This document shows, one piece after another, positions 54,609 through 63,629 of a DNA stretch of 64,000 nt. Made by a program: the position numbers and the translations under genes. Each line of letters starts with the position of its first letter. The first letter of the stretch is position 1. This DNA is from Moorella mulderi DSM 14980 (GTDB taxonomy: Bacteria; Bacillota; DSM-521; Neomoorellales; Neomoorellaceae): positions 22,291 through 86,290 of the forward strand of contig NZ_LTBC01000009.1 of assembly GCF_001594015.1 (NCBI RefSeq), written 5' to 3'. Below the pieces are notes generated by a model. That model worked only from the letters and a program-made list of their open reading frames with translations, made no database searches and had not been told where the DNA came from.

Positions 54609-55438
54609 TTGCAGCCACCTCCCTCATGGAACTTGAGAATCCTTTCTTCCTCTTCTCTATACATGTTCATCCGCCGCAGGGCCAGCTGCCAGTCAACCTG
54701 GTGGCCGTCAAATTCCGGCCCGTCTACGCAGGCAAATTTGGTCTCCCCGCCGACGCTGACCCGGCAGGCGCCGCACATACCCGTACCGTCCACCATAATG
54801 GGATTCATACTGACAATGGTGGGCACACCAAAGGGCCTGGTAGTTTCCGCCACGGCACGCATCATGACCACCGGGCCGATACCCCAGACCCGGGCTACAT
54901 TACCCCTTTCTTCCAGGACCTGCTTTAAGAGGTCCGTTACAAAGCCGTGGTGGCCATAGCTGCCGTCATCGGTGGCCACCAGCAACTCACTAGAAACGGC
55001 CCGCATTTCGTCTTCCCAGATAAGCAGTTCCTTTGTCCGGGCACCAATAATAGAAATTACTTCGTTGCCGGCTTCCTTCAACGCGCGGGCTATGGGATAA
55101 ACCGGGGCCACGCCGACACCGCCGCCAACACAAACGACCCGGCCGTAATTGGCAATCTCCGAGGGCTGCCCCAGGGGACCGACAAAGTCGGCGAGAGCAT
55201 CCCCCGCCTCCAGGGTACCCAGGCGCCGGGTGGTGTAGCCTACTTCCTGGAAGATAGTAGTAATGGTGCCCCGGGTGCGATCAAAATCGGCGATGGTTAA
55301 AGGAATGCGTTCCCCCTCTTCGTCTATACGGAGAATAATAAATTGTCCGGCCTGGGCTTTGGCAGCCACTTCCGGAGCTTCAATCTCCATCAGCTTTATG
55401 ACTGGCGACATGACTTCTTTCCGGACAATACGGTACAC
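54599..55438 (-). CDS. nfnA: Electron-bifurcating transhydrogenase subunit NfnA
   Basis: Protein of 279 aa, ferredoxin-NADP reductase-like: FAD domain (residues 1-95), NAD-binding domain (VVCVGGGVGVAPVYPIARAL), and a C-terminal [2Fe-2S] cysteine cluster with GTGMCGACRVSV and FACVDGPEFDGH. Partner of NfnB. GTG start behind TAAGG. Confidence 0.93.
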   Translation of the reverse strand: MYRIVRKEVMSPVIKLMEIEAPEVAAKAQAGQFIILRIDEEGERIPLTIADFDRTRGTITTIFQEVGYTTRRLGTLEAGDALADFVGPLGQPSEIANYGRVVCVGGGVGVAPVYPIARALKEAGNEVISIIGARTKELLIWEDEMRAVSSELLVATDDGSYGHHGFVTDLLKQVLEERGNVARVWGIGPVVMMRAVAETTRPFGVPTIVSMNPIMVDGTGMCGACRVSVGGETKFACVDGPEFDGHQVDWQLALRRMNMYREEEERILKFHEGGGCKCH

Positions 55439-55473
55439 TAACTGCCTTACCCCCTTACAAGTTAAACTATCAT

Positions 55474-55495
55474 GAATATAACCTTAATTATATTC
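55474..55495. promoter_or_regulatory. Perfect palindrome upstream of nfnAB
   Basis: GAATATAA (55474-55481), CCTTAA, TTATATTC (55488-55495): 8-bp perfect arms around a 6-bp spacer, 36 bp before the nfnA start, containing a minus-strand TATAAT. A likely repressor operator. Not a Rex-type box. Confidence 0.5.
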
Positions 55496-55583
55496 GCTGT
55501 TAAAACCCATATTCCTGCTAATAATCCTTGACCGCTACCCTTCCAGGGTTTAAGATATGATGAGAGACTGGAGGGTTAAACAA

Positions 55584-56756
55584 GTGCAAAAACGTATCCT
55601 TTACCTGCTAAGCCTGGGACACCTAGTTACCGATATCAACCAGGGCCTGCTGCCCATCTTCCTGTCGGTATATAAAGAACAGGTTGGCCTGACCTTTACA
55701 GCCGCCAGCCTCATTCCCGCCCTATCTACTATCAGTTCTTCCGTGATCCAGCCCCTTTTCGGTTACCTGTCGGACCGGTACCAGCTGCGCTGGCTCTTGC
55801 CCACCGGCTGCCTGTTAGCCGGCCTGGGTATGGCTGCCTTCGGCTTGGTACCCAACTACTACTTGCTTACAGCCATCGTCTTTATCAGCGGCCTCGGGGT
55901 AGCTGCCTACCACCCGGAAGCTTCCAAGTCGGCCCATTATATCAGCGGTCCCCTGCAGGCCAGTTCCATGGCCGTCTTTTCCGTAGGCGGCAACCTGGGC
56001 TTCGGCCTGGGGCCAATAATCGCTTCTCTCATCCTCAGCCACGGTGGTTTAAAATCCTCCTGGCTGATTCTCTTTCCTACGGTCGTTGCCGTCACTTTAC
56101 TGGCCCATACCATACCGGCTATCGGTCGCGCCATGGCCGCCGGCCAGCGGGCAGCTGCTGCCGGCAGGCAAAAAGAAAATGTTGGTCATACTTCCCTGGC
56201 GGCCATTACTCTGCTGGTCCTGGTGGTCATCTTACGTTCCTGGCTGCATACCGGTTTAACCTATTACATCCCCTTTTACTACCAGCATTACCTGCATGGT
56301 GAGGCCGCCTTCGCCAGCACCATGCTCTCCATATTCCTTATTTCCGGGGCAGTGGGTACCCTGGTAGGCGGGCGTCTCGCCGATTACTGGGGAGCCAAAA
56401 AGATGATCATCGCCTCAATGCTGGTGCTTATCCCCCTGGTCCTGGCCTTCCCTTACGTCAAAGGGCTCTGGGTGGCCATATTGCTGGCTTTGAGCGGCTT
56501 TGCGGTAGTTTCTACCTTTGCCCCGGCCATTGTCCTGGCCCAGTCCTTGATGCCCCGGCATATCGGGGTGGCCTCCGGCCTGATGATGGGGTTTGCCATC
56601 GGCACCGGCGGCCTGGGGCTCCTCCTGCTGGGTGGTATTGCCGATGCCAGGGGTGTCCCCTTTGTCATCCACCTCCTGGCCATTATTCCTGCCCTGGCTG
56701 CTGCCCTGGCCCTTCCCCTGCCCGACCTGCGCCGGCGACCGGTAAAGGCGCACTAA
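55584..56756 (+). CDS. MFS transporter, fosmidomycin-resistance (Fsr) type
   Basis: Integral membrane efflux protein of 390 aa with 12 predicted helices. HLVTDINQGLLPIFL, FGYLSDRYQ and AAYHPEASKSAHYISG are Fsr marks. GTG at 55584 follows GGAGGG at 8 bases; longer frame to 55557 is unlikely. Faces the MEP genes a few kb away. Converges with the next gene, overlapping 4 bp. Confidence 0.88.
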   Translation: MQKRILYLLSLGHLVTDINQGLLPIFLSVYKEQVGLTFTAASLIPALSTISSSVIQPLFGYLSDRYQLRWLLPTGCLLAGLGMAAFGLVPNYYLLTAIVFISGLGVAAYHPEASKSAHYISGPLQASSMAVFSVGGNLGFGLGPIIASLILSHGGLKSSWLILFPTVVAVTLLAHTIPAIGRAMAAGQRAAAAGRQKENVGHTSLAAITLLVLVVILRSWLHTGLTYYIPFYYQHYLHGEAAFASTMLSIFLISGAVGTLVGGRLADYWGAKKMIIASMLVLIPLVLAFPYVKGLWVAILLALSGFAVVSTFAPAIVLAQSLMPRHIGVASGLMMGFAIGTGGLGLLLLGGIADARGVPFVIHLLAIIPALAAALALPLPDLRRRPVKAH

Positions 56757-57706
56757 ACTACCTCGCGGCCCAGGAGGGCCACGCCGATGGCATTGTCGGA
56801 ACTATGTTCCGGGGCGGCAAAGTGAAGGCGGGCTCCTACGGCGCGGTGTTCCAGGCGGTGACGCAGGCGGCTGCGCAGGTAGGTATTGGCCGCCACCCCG
56901 CCGACGATTAAAATATCTTTAATCCCGGTAGCAATCACGGCCGGCCGCAAGACCCTCTCCAGGGTATTGGCAATACACTGCTCCACCGCCCGGGCGATGG
57001 CCGCCCGGGGAGCGCCTGCAGCCAGCAGGCGTTCTGCCTGGCTGGCCGGCCCGGAAAAACTAAAATTGTACCCCCGGACGGCTGAGGTCAGCCGGACCTT
57101 TTCTCCATCTCCTCCTCCGGCTTCCCGGGCCAGCAGTTCCAGCTGCGGCCCGGCGGGAAACTTCAGGCCCATAAGCACCCCGACCCGGTCTACCAGCTGC
57201 CCAGCATGAAGATCCAGGGTGCCCCCCAGTTTGCTAATATTAAAACCACCGCATTTACGGCTGACCTGGAGAATTTCGGAGGTCCCTCCCGACAGGTGGA
57301 CGGCCAGAAAGGGACCTTCCGGCTGCCAGCCTGCCGACCACAGGCCCGCGGCAATATGCCCTTCCTGGTGGGTAGTGGCCAGGAAGGGTACCTGCAATGC
57401 CGCTGCCAGTATCCGGCCCTGCCCGGCGGCTACGGTAAAAACCGGCATATAAGAGCCTGCTACGGGCCGGGGTCTGGTGGCAGCCGCCACTCCTTTGAGA
57501 TGGGTTGCCGGCACGTCGGCAAAGGCTAAAGCCAGCAGTTCCGGCAAGCTCTGGACATGATGAAAAACCGCCGTTCCCTGCTGTAGTCCCCTTTCCCCCG
57601 GGGGTACCGGCAGCAGGCGGCGGTGAGCTGTAAGTATTTCGCCGTCAACGCTGACGATGGCTACTGAACAGGTATAGGCACTGGTATCGATGCCGAGAAT
57701 GGCCAT
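56753..57706 (-). CDS. TsaD/Kae1-like protein (peptidase M22 paralogue)
   Basis: ASKHA-fold protein of 317 aa resembling TsaD: LGIDTSAYTCSVAI, the metal motif HxxxH in TTHQEGHIAAG, LSGGTSEIL and VGGVAANTYLRSRL. Shorter and divergent from true TsaD (t6A synthesis), hence a paralogue of unknown task; common next to nusB in Clostridia-type genomes. Starts 4 bp upstream of... its stop meets the MFS stop. Confidence 0.82.
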   Translation of the reverse strand: MAILGIDTSAYTCSVAIVSVDGEILTAHRRLLPVPPGERGLQQGTAVFHHVQSLPELLALAFADVPATHLKGVAAATRPRPVAGSYMPVFTVAAGQGRILAAALQVPFLATTHQEGHIAAGLWSAGWQPEGPFLAVHLSGGTSEILQVSRKCGGFNISKLGGTLDLHAGQLVDRVGVLMGLKFPAGPQLELLAREAGGGDGEKVRLTSAVRGYNFSFSGPASQAERLLAAGAPRAAIARAVEQCIANTLERVLRPAVIATGIKDILIVGGVAANTYLRSRLRHRLEHRAVGARLHFAAPEHSSDNAIGVALLGREVV

Positions 57707-57709
57707 TAG

Positions 57710-58114
57710 CTATCTACCCAGCTCCTTGCGGGCGGTGTCCAGCAAGCCGTTGACAAACCTGCCGGCTTCTTCGTCATTAAAAGTTTTGGCCAGTTCAATG
57801 GCCTCGTTGATAATTACGCTCACCGGGGTATCCGGGCAATATTTCATTTCATATAATGCCATCCTGAGGATATTGCGGTCAACGGCCGCCAGGCGTTCCA
57901 GGCGCCAGCCCACTGCATACCTGCTGATTATGGCGTCAAGTTCCTGGCGGGCCGTGACCGTCCCCATTACCAGCTGCCGGGCAAAGGCTGCTGCCTGGAG
58001 TGAAAGTTGCTCTTCAGCTAAGACTTCTTCCACGGCCCTTTCCGGGGCCATACGACCCAGGTCAACGGCAAAGAGAGCCTGCAGGGCTTTGGCCCTGGCT
58101 GCCCTTCTACTCAA
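57710..58114 (-). CDS. nusB: Transcription antitermination factor NusB
   Basis: Protein of 134 aa, all-helical, with [17 protein letters not shown] and [21 protein letters not shown]. Acts with NusE in rRNA antitermination. TTG start behind GGGGGA. Confidence 0.93.
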   Translation of the reverse strand: MSRRAARAKALQALFAVDLGRMAPERAVEEVLAEEQLSLQAAAFARQLVMGTVTARQELDAIISRYAVGWRLERLAAVDRNILRMALYEMKYCPDTPVSVIINEAIELAKTFNDEEAGRFVNGLLDTARKELGR

Positions 58115-58129
58115 GAAAACTATTCCCCC

Positions 58130-58357
58130 TTACCAGCGATCGCCAAAGAAACGTTTCCAGATGCCCTGCCACCCCCGGCCTTGATCAAGGCGGCAGCCTA
58201 TAAGATAGCCCAGAGCTACACAGAGGCCGATGAAAAGGGCCTTCCCGAAGCCCCATATGGCAGTTAAAAGCCCAAAAATAAGGCCCAAGCTGACGCCGAT
58301 CAGCTTACCCCGGTGTTCCCGCCAGAGGTAGTCCAGCAAGTCGAGGATATTTTCCAC
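58130..58357 (-). CDS. DUF2273 small membrane protein
   Basis: Protein of 75 aa with two helices; matches the DUF2273 family found between amaP and nusB. GTG at 58357 preferred (GGGGAG 8 bases upstream); TTG at 58378 overlaps amaP. Function unknown, probably part of the Asp23/AmaP envelope group. Confidence 0.8.
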   Translation of the reverse strand: MENILDLLDYLWREHRGKLIGVSLGLIFGLLTAIWGFGKALFIGLCVALGYLIGCRLDQGRGWQGIWKRFFGDRW

Positions 58358-58370
58358 CCATCCATCTCCC

Positions 58371-58913
58371 CTATTCAACCCGGCGCAGGCCTTCCTGGTA
58401 GATACCGTTCACCCGCACCTGGACCTCGAGCACTTCCAGGCCGGCCGTGGCAACAATATATTCATGCACCTTTTCCTGGAGGGCCGCCGTCAATTCCGGT
58501 AGATTGCGGTCGGGGCTAACGGTAATATTGAGCTTCACGGCCAGCCCCTCCGGGAGAACTCTAAGGATGGGCCGCACTTCCCGTACCCCTTTCACCTGGC
58601 GGGCGGCCCGGGTGACCAGGTTTTCCAGGGCCGGCAGGGCAATGCTGGCCGTACCAAGGTCGGCGGATTTAATAACCGCCTGCTCTTCTCTTGCTGCTGC
58701 CGGGCGCATACTGGCCAGGAAGAAACGCAAGGCCAGCAGGAACAATACAGCAGCTACCAGGCCGGCTATAAGGCGGTAGTCCGGCCGCAGGAGACTGAGT
58801 TCAAAAAGGTCCAGCGGCACTGTCCAGCCGGCGATGACTGCCAGGGCAGCCACGGAAAGGGCAGCCACCAGCAAAGCAAAAAGGGCCAGTAAGGCCCGCT
58901 CCAGCATTGACAA
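58371..58913 (-). CDS. amaP: Alkaline-shock membrane anchor AmaP
   Basis: Protein of 180 aa: two N-terminal helices (residues 4-30, 48-68) and a DUF322/Asp23-like domain. Tethers Asp23-type proteins to the membrane in Firmicutes. TTG start behind GGGGGG at 7 bases; ATG two codons on possible. Confidence 0.85.
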   Translation of the reverse strand: MSMLERALLALFALLVAALSVAALAVIAGWTVPLDLFELSLLRPDYRLIAGLVAAVLFLLALRFFLASMRPAAAREEQAVIKSADLGTASIALPALENLVTRAARQVKGVREVRPILRVLPEGLAVKLNITVSPDRNLPELTAALQEKVHEYIVATAGLEVLEVQVRVNGIYQEGLRRVE

Positions 58914-58925
58914 GTCACTACCCCC

Positions 58926-59324
58926 CTACCGGACCCGGCTGGTTTCTTCTTCTTTCTCTTCCTGGGGGAAAACTACGCCCTGGACGTGGACATTAACTTC
59001 TACCACCCGTAAGCCCGTCATTGATTCAATAGCCTTTTTTACATTCTCCTGCACCCTGATGGCTACATCCGGAATACGCACCCCGAAGTTGACCACTATG
59101 TACAGGTCAACAGCAGCTTCCTTTTCCCCTACTTCTACCTTGACGCCCTTACTTAGATTCTTCCGGCCTAAAAGTTCGGCAATACCGCCGGCAATGCCGC
59201 CGCTCATGCCTGCTACTCCTTCAATCTCCGTGGCCGCCAGGCCGGCAATGATGGCTACCACTTCGTTGGTAATCCTGATGGTGCCGAGATCGGTCCGGTC
59301 CTGTTGTTCTAAAATATTATCCAC
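58926..59324 (-). CDS. yqhY: Asp23/Gls24 envelope stress protein YqhY
   Basis: Protein of 132 aa with the Asp23 fold (ITNEVVAIIAGLAATEIEGV, VDLYIVVNFGVRIPDVA). Together with AmaP a cell-envelope partner; in Bacillus YqhY relates to acetyl-CoA carboxylase control, and accC is adjacent here. GTG at 59324 follows GGAGGT at 7 bases; longer frame to 59339 less likely. Confidence 0.88.
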   Translation of the reverse strand: MDNILEQQDRTDLGTIRITNEVVAIIAGLAATEIEGVAGMSGGIAGGIAELLGRKNLSKGVKVEVGEKEAAVDLYIVVNFGVRIPDVAIRVQENVKKAIESMTGLRVVEVNVHVQGVVFPQEEKEEETSRVR

Positions 59325-59432
59325 TCTACCCACCTCCACTTGTTACTATATTATACCAGAGGCGGGTAGCCATCACAACTGCTTCCTGCGAAAATAGTTT
59401 TAAACTAATGCCAGCTAACTCCTGCCAGGACG

Positions 59433-60779
59433 TTAGCCGGCCAGTAAGCGACGCTGGATAAAGTTAGTATAGATCTCACCCCGCCGGAAAAAGGCGTTGG
59501 CCATAATCTGCTGGTGGAAGGGAATGGTCGTTGGTATCCCTTCAATTACCATTTCTTTCAGGGCCCCCGTCATACGGTTGATGGCCCCTTCCCGGTCCGG
59601 CGCCCAGGCAATAACCTTGGCGATTAAGGAATCATAATAAGGAGGAATGAGGTAACCACTATAAGCAGCGCTGTCCACCCGGATGCCAAAGCCTCCCGGT
59701 ACATGGTAACGCTCAATCCTCCCCGGGGCCGGCCGGAAATTATGGCTGGGGTCTTCGGCATTAATCCGGCACTCAATGGCATGCCCCCGGATCTGGACGT
59801 CCTCCTGGTGGATGCTCAAAGGTTCCCCCGCCGCTATCCTGATCTGTTCCTGGACCAGGTCGATACCGGTAACCGCTTCGGTCACCGGGTGTTCCACCTG
59901 GATGCGGGTATTCATTTCAATAAAATAATAGCGGCCATGCTTATCCAGCAGGAATTCTACCGTACCGGTGCTATAGTAATCAACGGCCCTGGCAGCCTTT
60001 AAGGCAACCTCTCCCATTTCCCGGCGCAGTTCCGGGGTGAGGGCTACCGAGGGGGCTTCTTCCAGTATCTTCTGGTTGCGGCGCTGCAGGGAACAGTCGC
60101 GCTCGCCCAGGTGAATGAGGTTTCCTCCGGTATCACCTAAAATTTGAAACTCAATATGGCGGGGTTCTTCAATATATTTTTCCAGGTAAACCTGGGGATC
60201 ACCGAAGGCGGCTTCAGCTTCCCGCTGGGCGGTTTGGATGGCCTGGCGCAGCTCCCGGGGGCCCTGGGCCACCCGCATACCGCGGCCACCGCCACCGGCG
60301 GACGCTTTAATCAAAACGGGGTAACCGATTTCTTTAGCTATGGCCAGGGCGGCATCCAGGTCTTTGACGACACCCTCTGAACCGGGTACTACCGGAACTC
60401 CGGCAGCAATCATGGTGGCCCTGGCCGTGGCCTTGGCGCCCATGAGCTGCATGGCCCTTGGCGAAGGGCCGATAAAGGTGATCCCTGCCGTTGCGCACAT
60501 CTCGGCAAAGTAGGGGTTTTCTGCCAGGAAACCGTAACCGGGATGAATGGCATCGGCACCACTCATCTGGGCAACAGCAATAATACTGGGGATATGCAGG
60601 TAACTGCGGTTGGCTGGCGCCGGCCCGATACAGACGGCTTTATCGGCAAGCCTGGTGTGCAGGGCTCCCCGGTCGGCCTCGGAATAGACGGCTACTGTTT
60701 CGATATCCAGTTCACGGCAGGCGCGGATAATCCGCACCGCGATCTCGCCGCGATTGGCAATGAGAACCCGCTTAAACAT
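59433..60779 (-). CDS. accC: Biotin carboxylase
   Basis: ATP-grasp enzyme of 448 aa carboxylating biotin on AccB-type carriers. N-terminal [18 protein letters not shown], glycine loop [12 protein letters not shown], catalytic [14 protein letters not shown]. Serves the adjacent carboxyltransferase-AccB protein. ATG behind GGAGG. Confidence 0.96.
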   Translation of the reverse strand: MFKRVLIANRGEIAVRIIRACRELDIETVAVYSEADRGALHTRLADKAVCIGPAPANRSYLHIPSIIAVAQMSGADAIHPGYGFLAENPYFAEMCATAGITFIGPSPRAMQLMGAKATARATMIAAGVPVVPGSEGVVKDLDAALAIAKEIGYPVLIKASAGGGGRGMRVAQGPRELRQAIQTAQREAEAAFGDPQVYLEKYIEEPRHIEFQILGDTGGNLIHLGERDCSLQRRNQKILEEAPSVALTPELRREMGEVALKAARAVDYYSTGTVEFLLDKHGRYYFIEMNTRIQVEHPVTEAVTGIDLVQEQIRIAAGEPLSIHQEDVQIRGHAIECRINAEDPSHNFRPAPGRIERYHVPGGFGIRVDSAAYSGYLIPPYYDSLIAKVIAWAPDREGAINRMTGALKEMVIEGIPTTIPFHQQIMANAFFRRGEIYTNFIQRRLLAG

Positions 60780-60872
60780 CTCCTATCCTCCGAAAAGAGC
60801 ATACTTCTTAGCGGCAGTTTATGTCTCTACGCCGCCCAGGAACTAGACCATAGTATTACAGCATATTTGTTT

Positions 60873-61322
60873 CTACTCTTTCTTTAAATGGAACAGTACC
60901 TGGCCGTATTCCACCGGCTGGCCGTTTTCCGCGAGGATCCTGACGACCTGGCCGGCGGTTTCGGCCGTTAACTCATTCATCAGCTTCATAGCTTCTATTA
61001 TACACAGGGTCTGCCCCGGTTTAACCCTGGTACCAACCTCAACAAAAGGCGGCGCGTCAGGGGCCGGCGCCCGGTAGAAGGTGCCTACCATGGGGGCCCG
61101 GACTTCAACAATATCCTGGGGAGTCTGGGCCAGCGGTTTATCTCCCTGGGCCCCAGGCTTAGCATCGGTAGTCACCTGGACTGCCGGGGCCGGGCCGGCA
61201 GTCCCTCCCTGGTCACCGCCACGGCGGATCATGATTTTGACCCCATCGCTTTCCAGGTTAAGTTCGGTAATGCCTGTTTCTTCCAGGGCTTTAATGAGCT
61301 GGGTGATGTCCTTGAGATCCAT
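60873..61322 (-). other. accB: Internal start: possible stand-alone AccB
   Basis: ATG at 61322 begins exactly where normal AccB proteins begin and has AGGAGG 10 bases upstream inside the fusion gene. This would yield a 149-aa AccB for fatty-acid synthesis in addition to the fusion. Confidence 0.45.
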
Positions 61323-62726
61323 TTTCTTTGTACCTCCTGCCTCGGCCTTAACCCCGGCCTGGGGTTTTAAATTGCGCCGGCCCGGCTGCAACCGCCCGGC
61401 GCGGCGGTCCTCAAAAAATTTCCGGGCCACCTGGGGAAACAGCGCATAGCTGATGACATCTTCTTCATTCCGGGCCAGGTCGCCGATTTCCTGCCGGGCT
61501 TCTTCTAGGCGCGGCGGCAGGATGTCCGCCGGCCGCCCCTGGATAGGCTCTTCATCCCCGATGATCAACCGGCGAATTTCTTCACTTATAGGGACCGGCG
61601 GCCGGCCGTAGAGGCCGCGGACGTAATTTTTAACTTCGCCGGGTACCATCTTGTAACGCTGGCCCAGCAGGACGTTGAGGACCGCCTGGGTGCCCACAAT
61701 CTGGCTGGTGGGCGTTACCAGGGGCGGGTACCCCAGGTCGGCCCGTACCCGCGGTATCTCGGCCAGGACTTCATTGATGCGGTCGGCCGCCTTTTGCTCT
61801 TTTAACTGGCTCACCAGGTTGGAGATCATGCCGCCGGGAACCTGGTGCTGGAAGACCCACATATCGGTAATGCGGGTTACGCCGCGCTCATAGCCCAGCT
61901 CCCGGCGCAGGTCATCGAAATAACGGGCGATCTCAAAGAGGAGGTTCAAGTCCAGCCCGGTATCGTAGGGCGTCCCGGCCAGCGCTCGGACCACCGTCTC
62001 TACCGGTGGCTGGGAAGCGCCGAAGGCCAGGGGGACCGAGGCCGTATCAACTACATCCACCCCCGCCCGGGCGGCCTCCAGGTAGGCACCTACGGCCAGG
62101 CCGCCGATATAATGGCTGTGGAGCTGGATGGGGACGTGGAGCTTTTCTTTAAAGAGCTTGACCAGTTCATAGGCTTCAAAGGGGGCCAGGAGGCCGGCCA
62201 TATCCTTGATGCAGATGGAATCCACGCCCATGCTCTCCAGTTCCAGGGCCGTCTGCAAGTAGTGCTCGGTAGTATGGACCGGGCTGATGGTGTAGACCAC
62301 CGTACCCTGGACGTGGGCGCCTTCCTTTTTGGCGGCTGCAATAGGGACCTCCATGTTGCGCAAATCATTCAGGGCATCGAAAATACGGATAATATCAATG
62401 CCGTTGGCCACCGCCCTGGCAATAAAGGCCCGCACCACATCGTCGGGGTACAGCTGGTAACCTACCAGGGACTGGGCCCTGAGGAGCATCTGCAGGGGCG
62501 TTTTCCGGGCATATTTTTTCAGGGTCCGCAGGCGTTCCCAGGGGTCTTCGTCCAGGAAGCGCATGCAGACATCAAAGGTAGCGCCGCCCCAGACCTCCAG
62601 GGAATGGTAACCGACGCTGTCAATTTTTTCAATGATCGGCAGCATGTCGGCCGTAGTCATGCGCGTGGCCCAGAGGCTCTGGTGACCGTCACGTAGGGTG
62701 GTGTCGGTGATCTTTAGCTGGCTCAA
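60873..62726 (-). CDS. Carboxyltransferase (OadA/PycB type)-AccB fusion
   Basis: Protein of 617 aa. Residues 1-460 are a 5S-type carboxyltransferase ([27 protein letters not shown], zinc ligands in LHSHYIGG), for pyruvate or oxaloacetate. From residue 469 comes a complete Acc[18 protein letters not shown], proline/glutamine linker, and biotinyl lysine in IEAMKLMNE at about 581. With AccC it could form a two-subunit pyruvate carboxylase. TTG at 62726 is chosen for GGAGG 9 bases upstream; frame to 62774 adds 16 residues. See internal start feature. Confidence 0.88.
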   Translation of the reverse strand: MSQLKITDTTLRDGHQSLWATRMTTADMLPIIEKIDSVGYHSLEVWGGATFDVCMRFLDEDPWERLRTLKKYARKTPLQMLLRAQSLVGYQLYPDDVVRAFIARAVANGIDIIRIFDALNDLRNMEVPIAAAKKEGAHVQGTVVYTISPVHTTEHYLQTALELESMGVDSICIKDMAGLLAPFEAYELVKLFKEKLHVPIQLHSHYIGGLAVGAYLEAARAGVDVVDTASVPLAFGASQPPVETVVRALAGTPYDTGLDLNLLFEIARYFDDLRRELGYERGVTRITDMWVFQHQVPGGMISNLVSQLKEQKAADRINEVLAEIPRVRADLGYPPLVTPTSQIVGTQAVLNVLLGQRYKMVPGEVKNYVRGLYGRPPVPISEEIRRLIIGDEEPIQGRPADILPPRLEEARQEIGDLARNEEDVISYALFPQVARKFFEDRRAGRLQPGRRNLKPQAGVKAEAGGTKKMDLKDITQLIKALEETGITELNLESDGVKIMIRRGGDQGGTAGPAPAVQVTTDAKPGAQGDKPLAQTPQDIVEVRAPMVGTFYRAPAPDAPPFVEVGTRVKPGQTLCIIEAMKLMNELTAETAGQVVRILAENGQPVEYGQVLFHLKKE

Positions 62727-62830
62727 AACGGTTCTCCTCCGTATAGGGAAGCTGGGGCTTCCTAACATATTCATCTCTTGGCTGGCGGCGGTTAACGACC
62801 ACTGTGGGTGGTCCTCGCGACTATAGAAAA

Positions 62831-62852
62831 GCTCTGGTGTAATAACCAGAGC
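62831..62852 (-). terminator. Leader hairpin, possible attenuator
   Basis: GCTCTGGT/ACCAGAGC stem with a 6-base loop followed on the minus strand by TTTT, between the promoter and the carboxyltransferase start. A second stem GACCACC-CACA-type (62796-62813) follows. Plus strand also has a T7 run after the stem. Confidence 0.5.
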
Positions 62853-62886
62853 GGTGCTTGTTTTTTTAATTCAACCGCCTTGCCTT

Positions 62887-62915
62887 ATTATATAAACACG
62901 TACCAGGCGGTGCAA
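62887..62915 (-). promoter_or_regulatory. Promoter of carboxyltransferase-accC operon
   Basis: Minus strand TTGCAC (62915-62910), 17-bp spacer, TATAAT (62892-62887); leader of about 155 nt. Confidence 0.5.
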
Positions 62916-63018
62916 TATTTCTCGTGCAAGTATACAATATATTTGCCTCCAGCCCCGGAGCCCTTGAGCTTCAAGGCTTCCGGGGTTCGATTTTATGTGG
63001 TTGCAAACATTTGCAAAC

Positions 63019-63228
63019 CTACCTGCTTAAAATGCTTTCAATTGCTTTTGCAGCTTCAGCCTGAGTATCCGGCAGGACGTGGGAATAAGTGTCCAGGGTT
63101 ATCTTTACGCTGGAATGCCCCAGCCTTTCAGCCACGATTTTAGGGTGGAGGCCCTTCCTTAGCAGGAAAGTGGCGTAGGTGTGGCGAAGATCATGCCATT
63201 TCACGACCTGGCTGAAGAATGTTGTCAA
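63019..63228 (-). pseudogene. C-terminal fragment of a tyrosine integrase
   Basis: About 69 aa with WHDLRHTYATFLLRKG, LGHSSVKITLDTYSHV carrying the His-Arg and Tyr of phage integrases, but no N-terminal or core domain. A hairpin AGCCCCGGAGCC/GGCTTCCGGGGTT near 62953-62987 follows it. Remnant of an integrated element. Confidence 0.75.
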
Positions 63229-63235
63229 ACCCAGA

Positions 63236-63529
63236 ATGCCTGGAGATTATAGCGCAAAAATCGACGGCATCCTGGACGCAAGCAATCCCTGGGAGGTGGA
63301 ACGGATGATTTATAACTTGGAATTAACCCTGGAAGAGATGCAACAGCAAGCTTTGTTAAAAGGCTTAAAAGAAGGCGAACTGAAGGGGAAATTGGAAGGA
63401 AAATTGGAGGGCAAACGAGAAGTAGCCCGGAACCTGCTTCTGCTCAACGTCGATATAGAGACCATTGTTAAAGCTACGGGGCTTACTCCGGACGAGATCG
63501 CCGTGTTGAAGAAACAGATGGAACAGTGA
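63236..63529 (+). pseudogene. C-terminal fragment of Rpn-type nuclease/transposase
   Basis: Roughly 97 aa with repeats ELKGKLEGKLEGK and the tail NVDIETIVKATGLTPDEI, typical of the C-terminus of Rpn/YhgA-type proteins. The PD-(D/E)xK N-terminus is missing. Joined head to head to the integrase fragment at about 63230. Confidence 0.65.
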
Positions 63530-63629
63530 TTTTTTGCTGGCCGTAAATTCATTTCTTTTAAGCGTAACACTGCACCATTGACTGGAAGGCTGAGAGCCTA
63601 AAATATGTATAAGTCCTGGGATTTACGTA

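Noticed and set aside
61845..62696. 283-aa plus-strand frame opposite the carboxyltransferase
   Set aside because: Shadow frame with no ribosome site or family pattern.
62945..63000. tRNA 3' end (GGTTCGATT) as an attachment site
   Set aside because: No cloverleaf can be formed and no second copy was found; only a hairpin.
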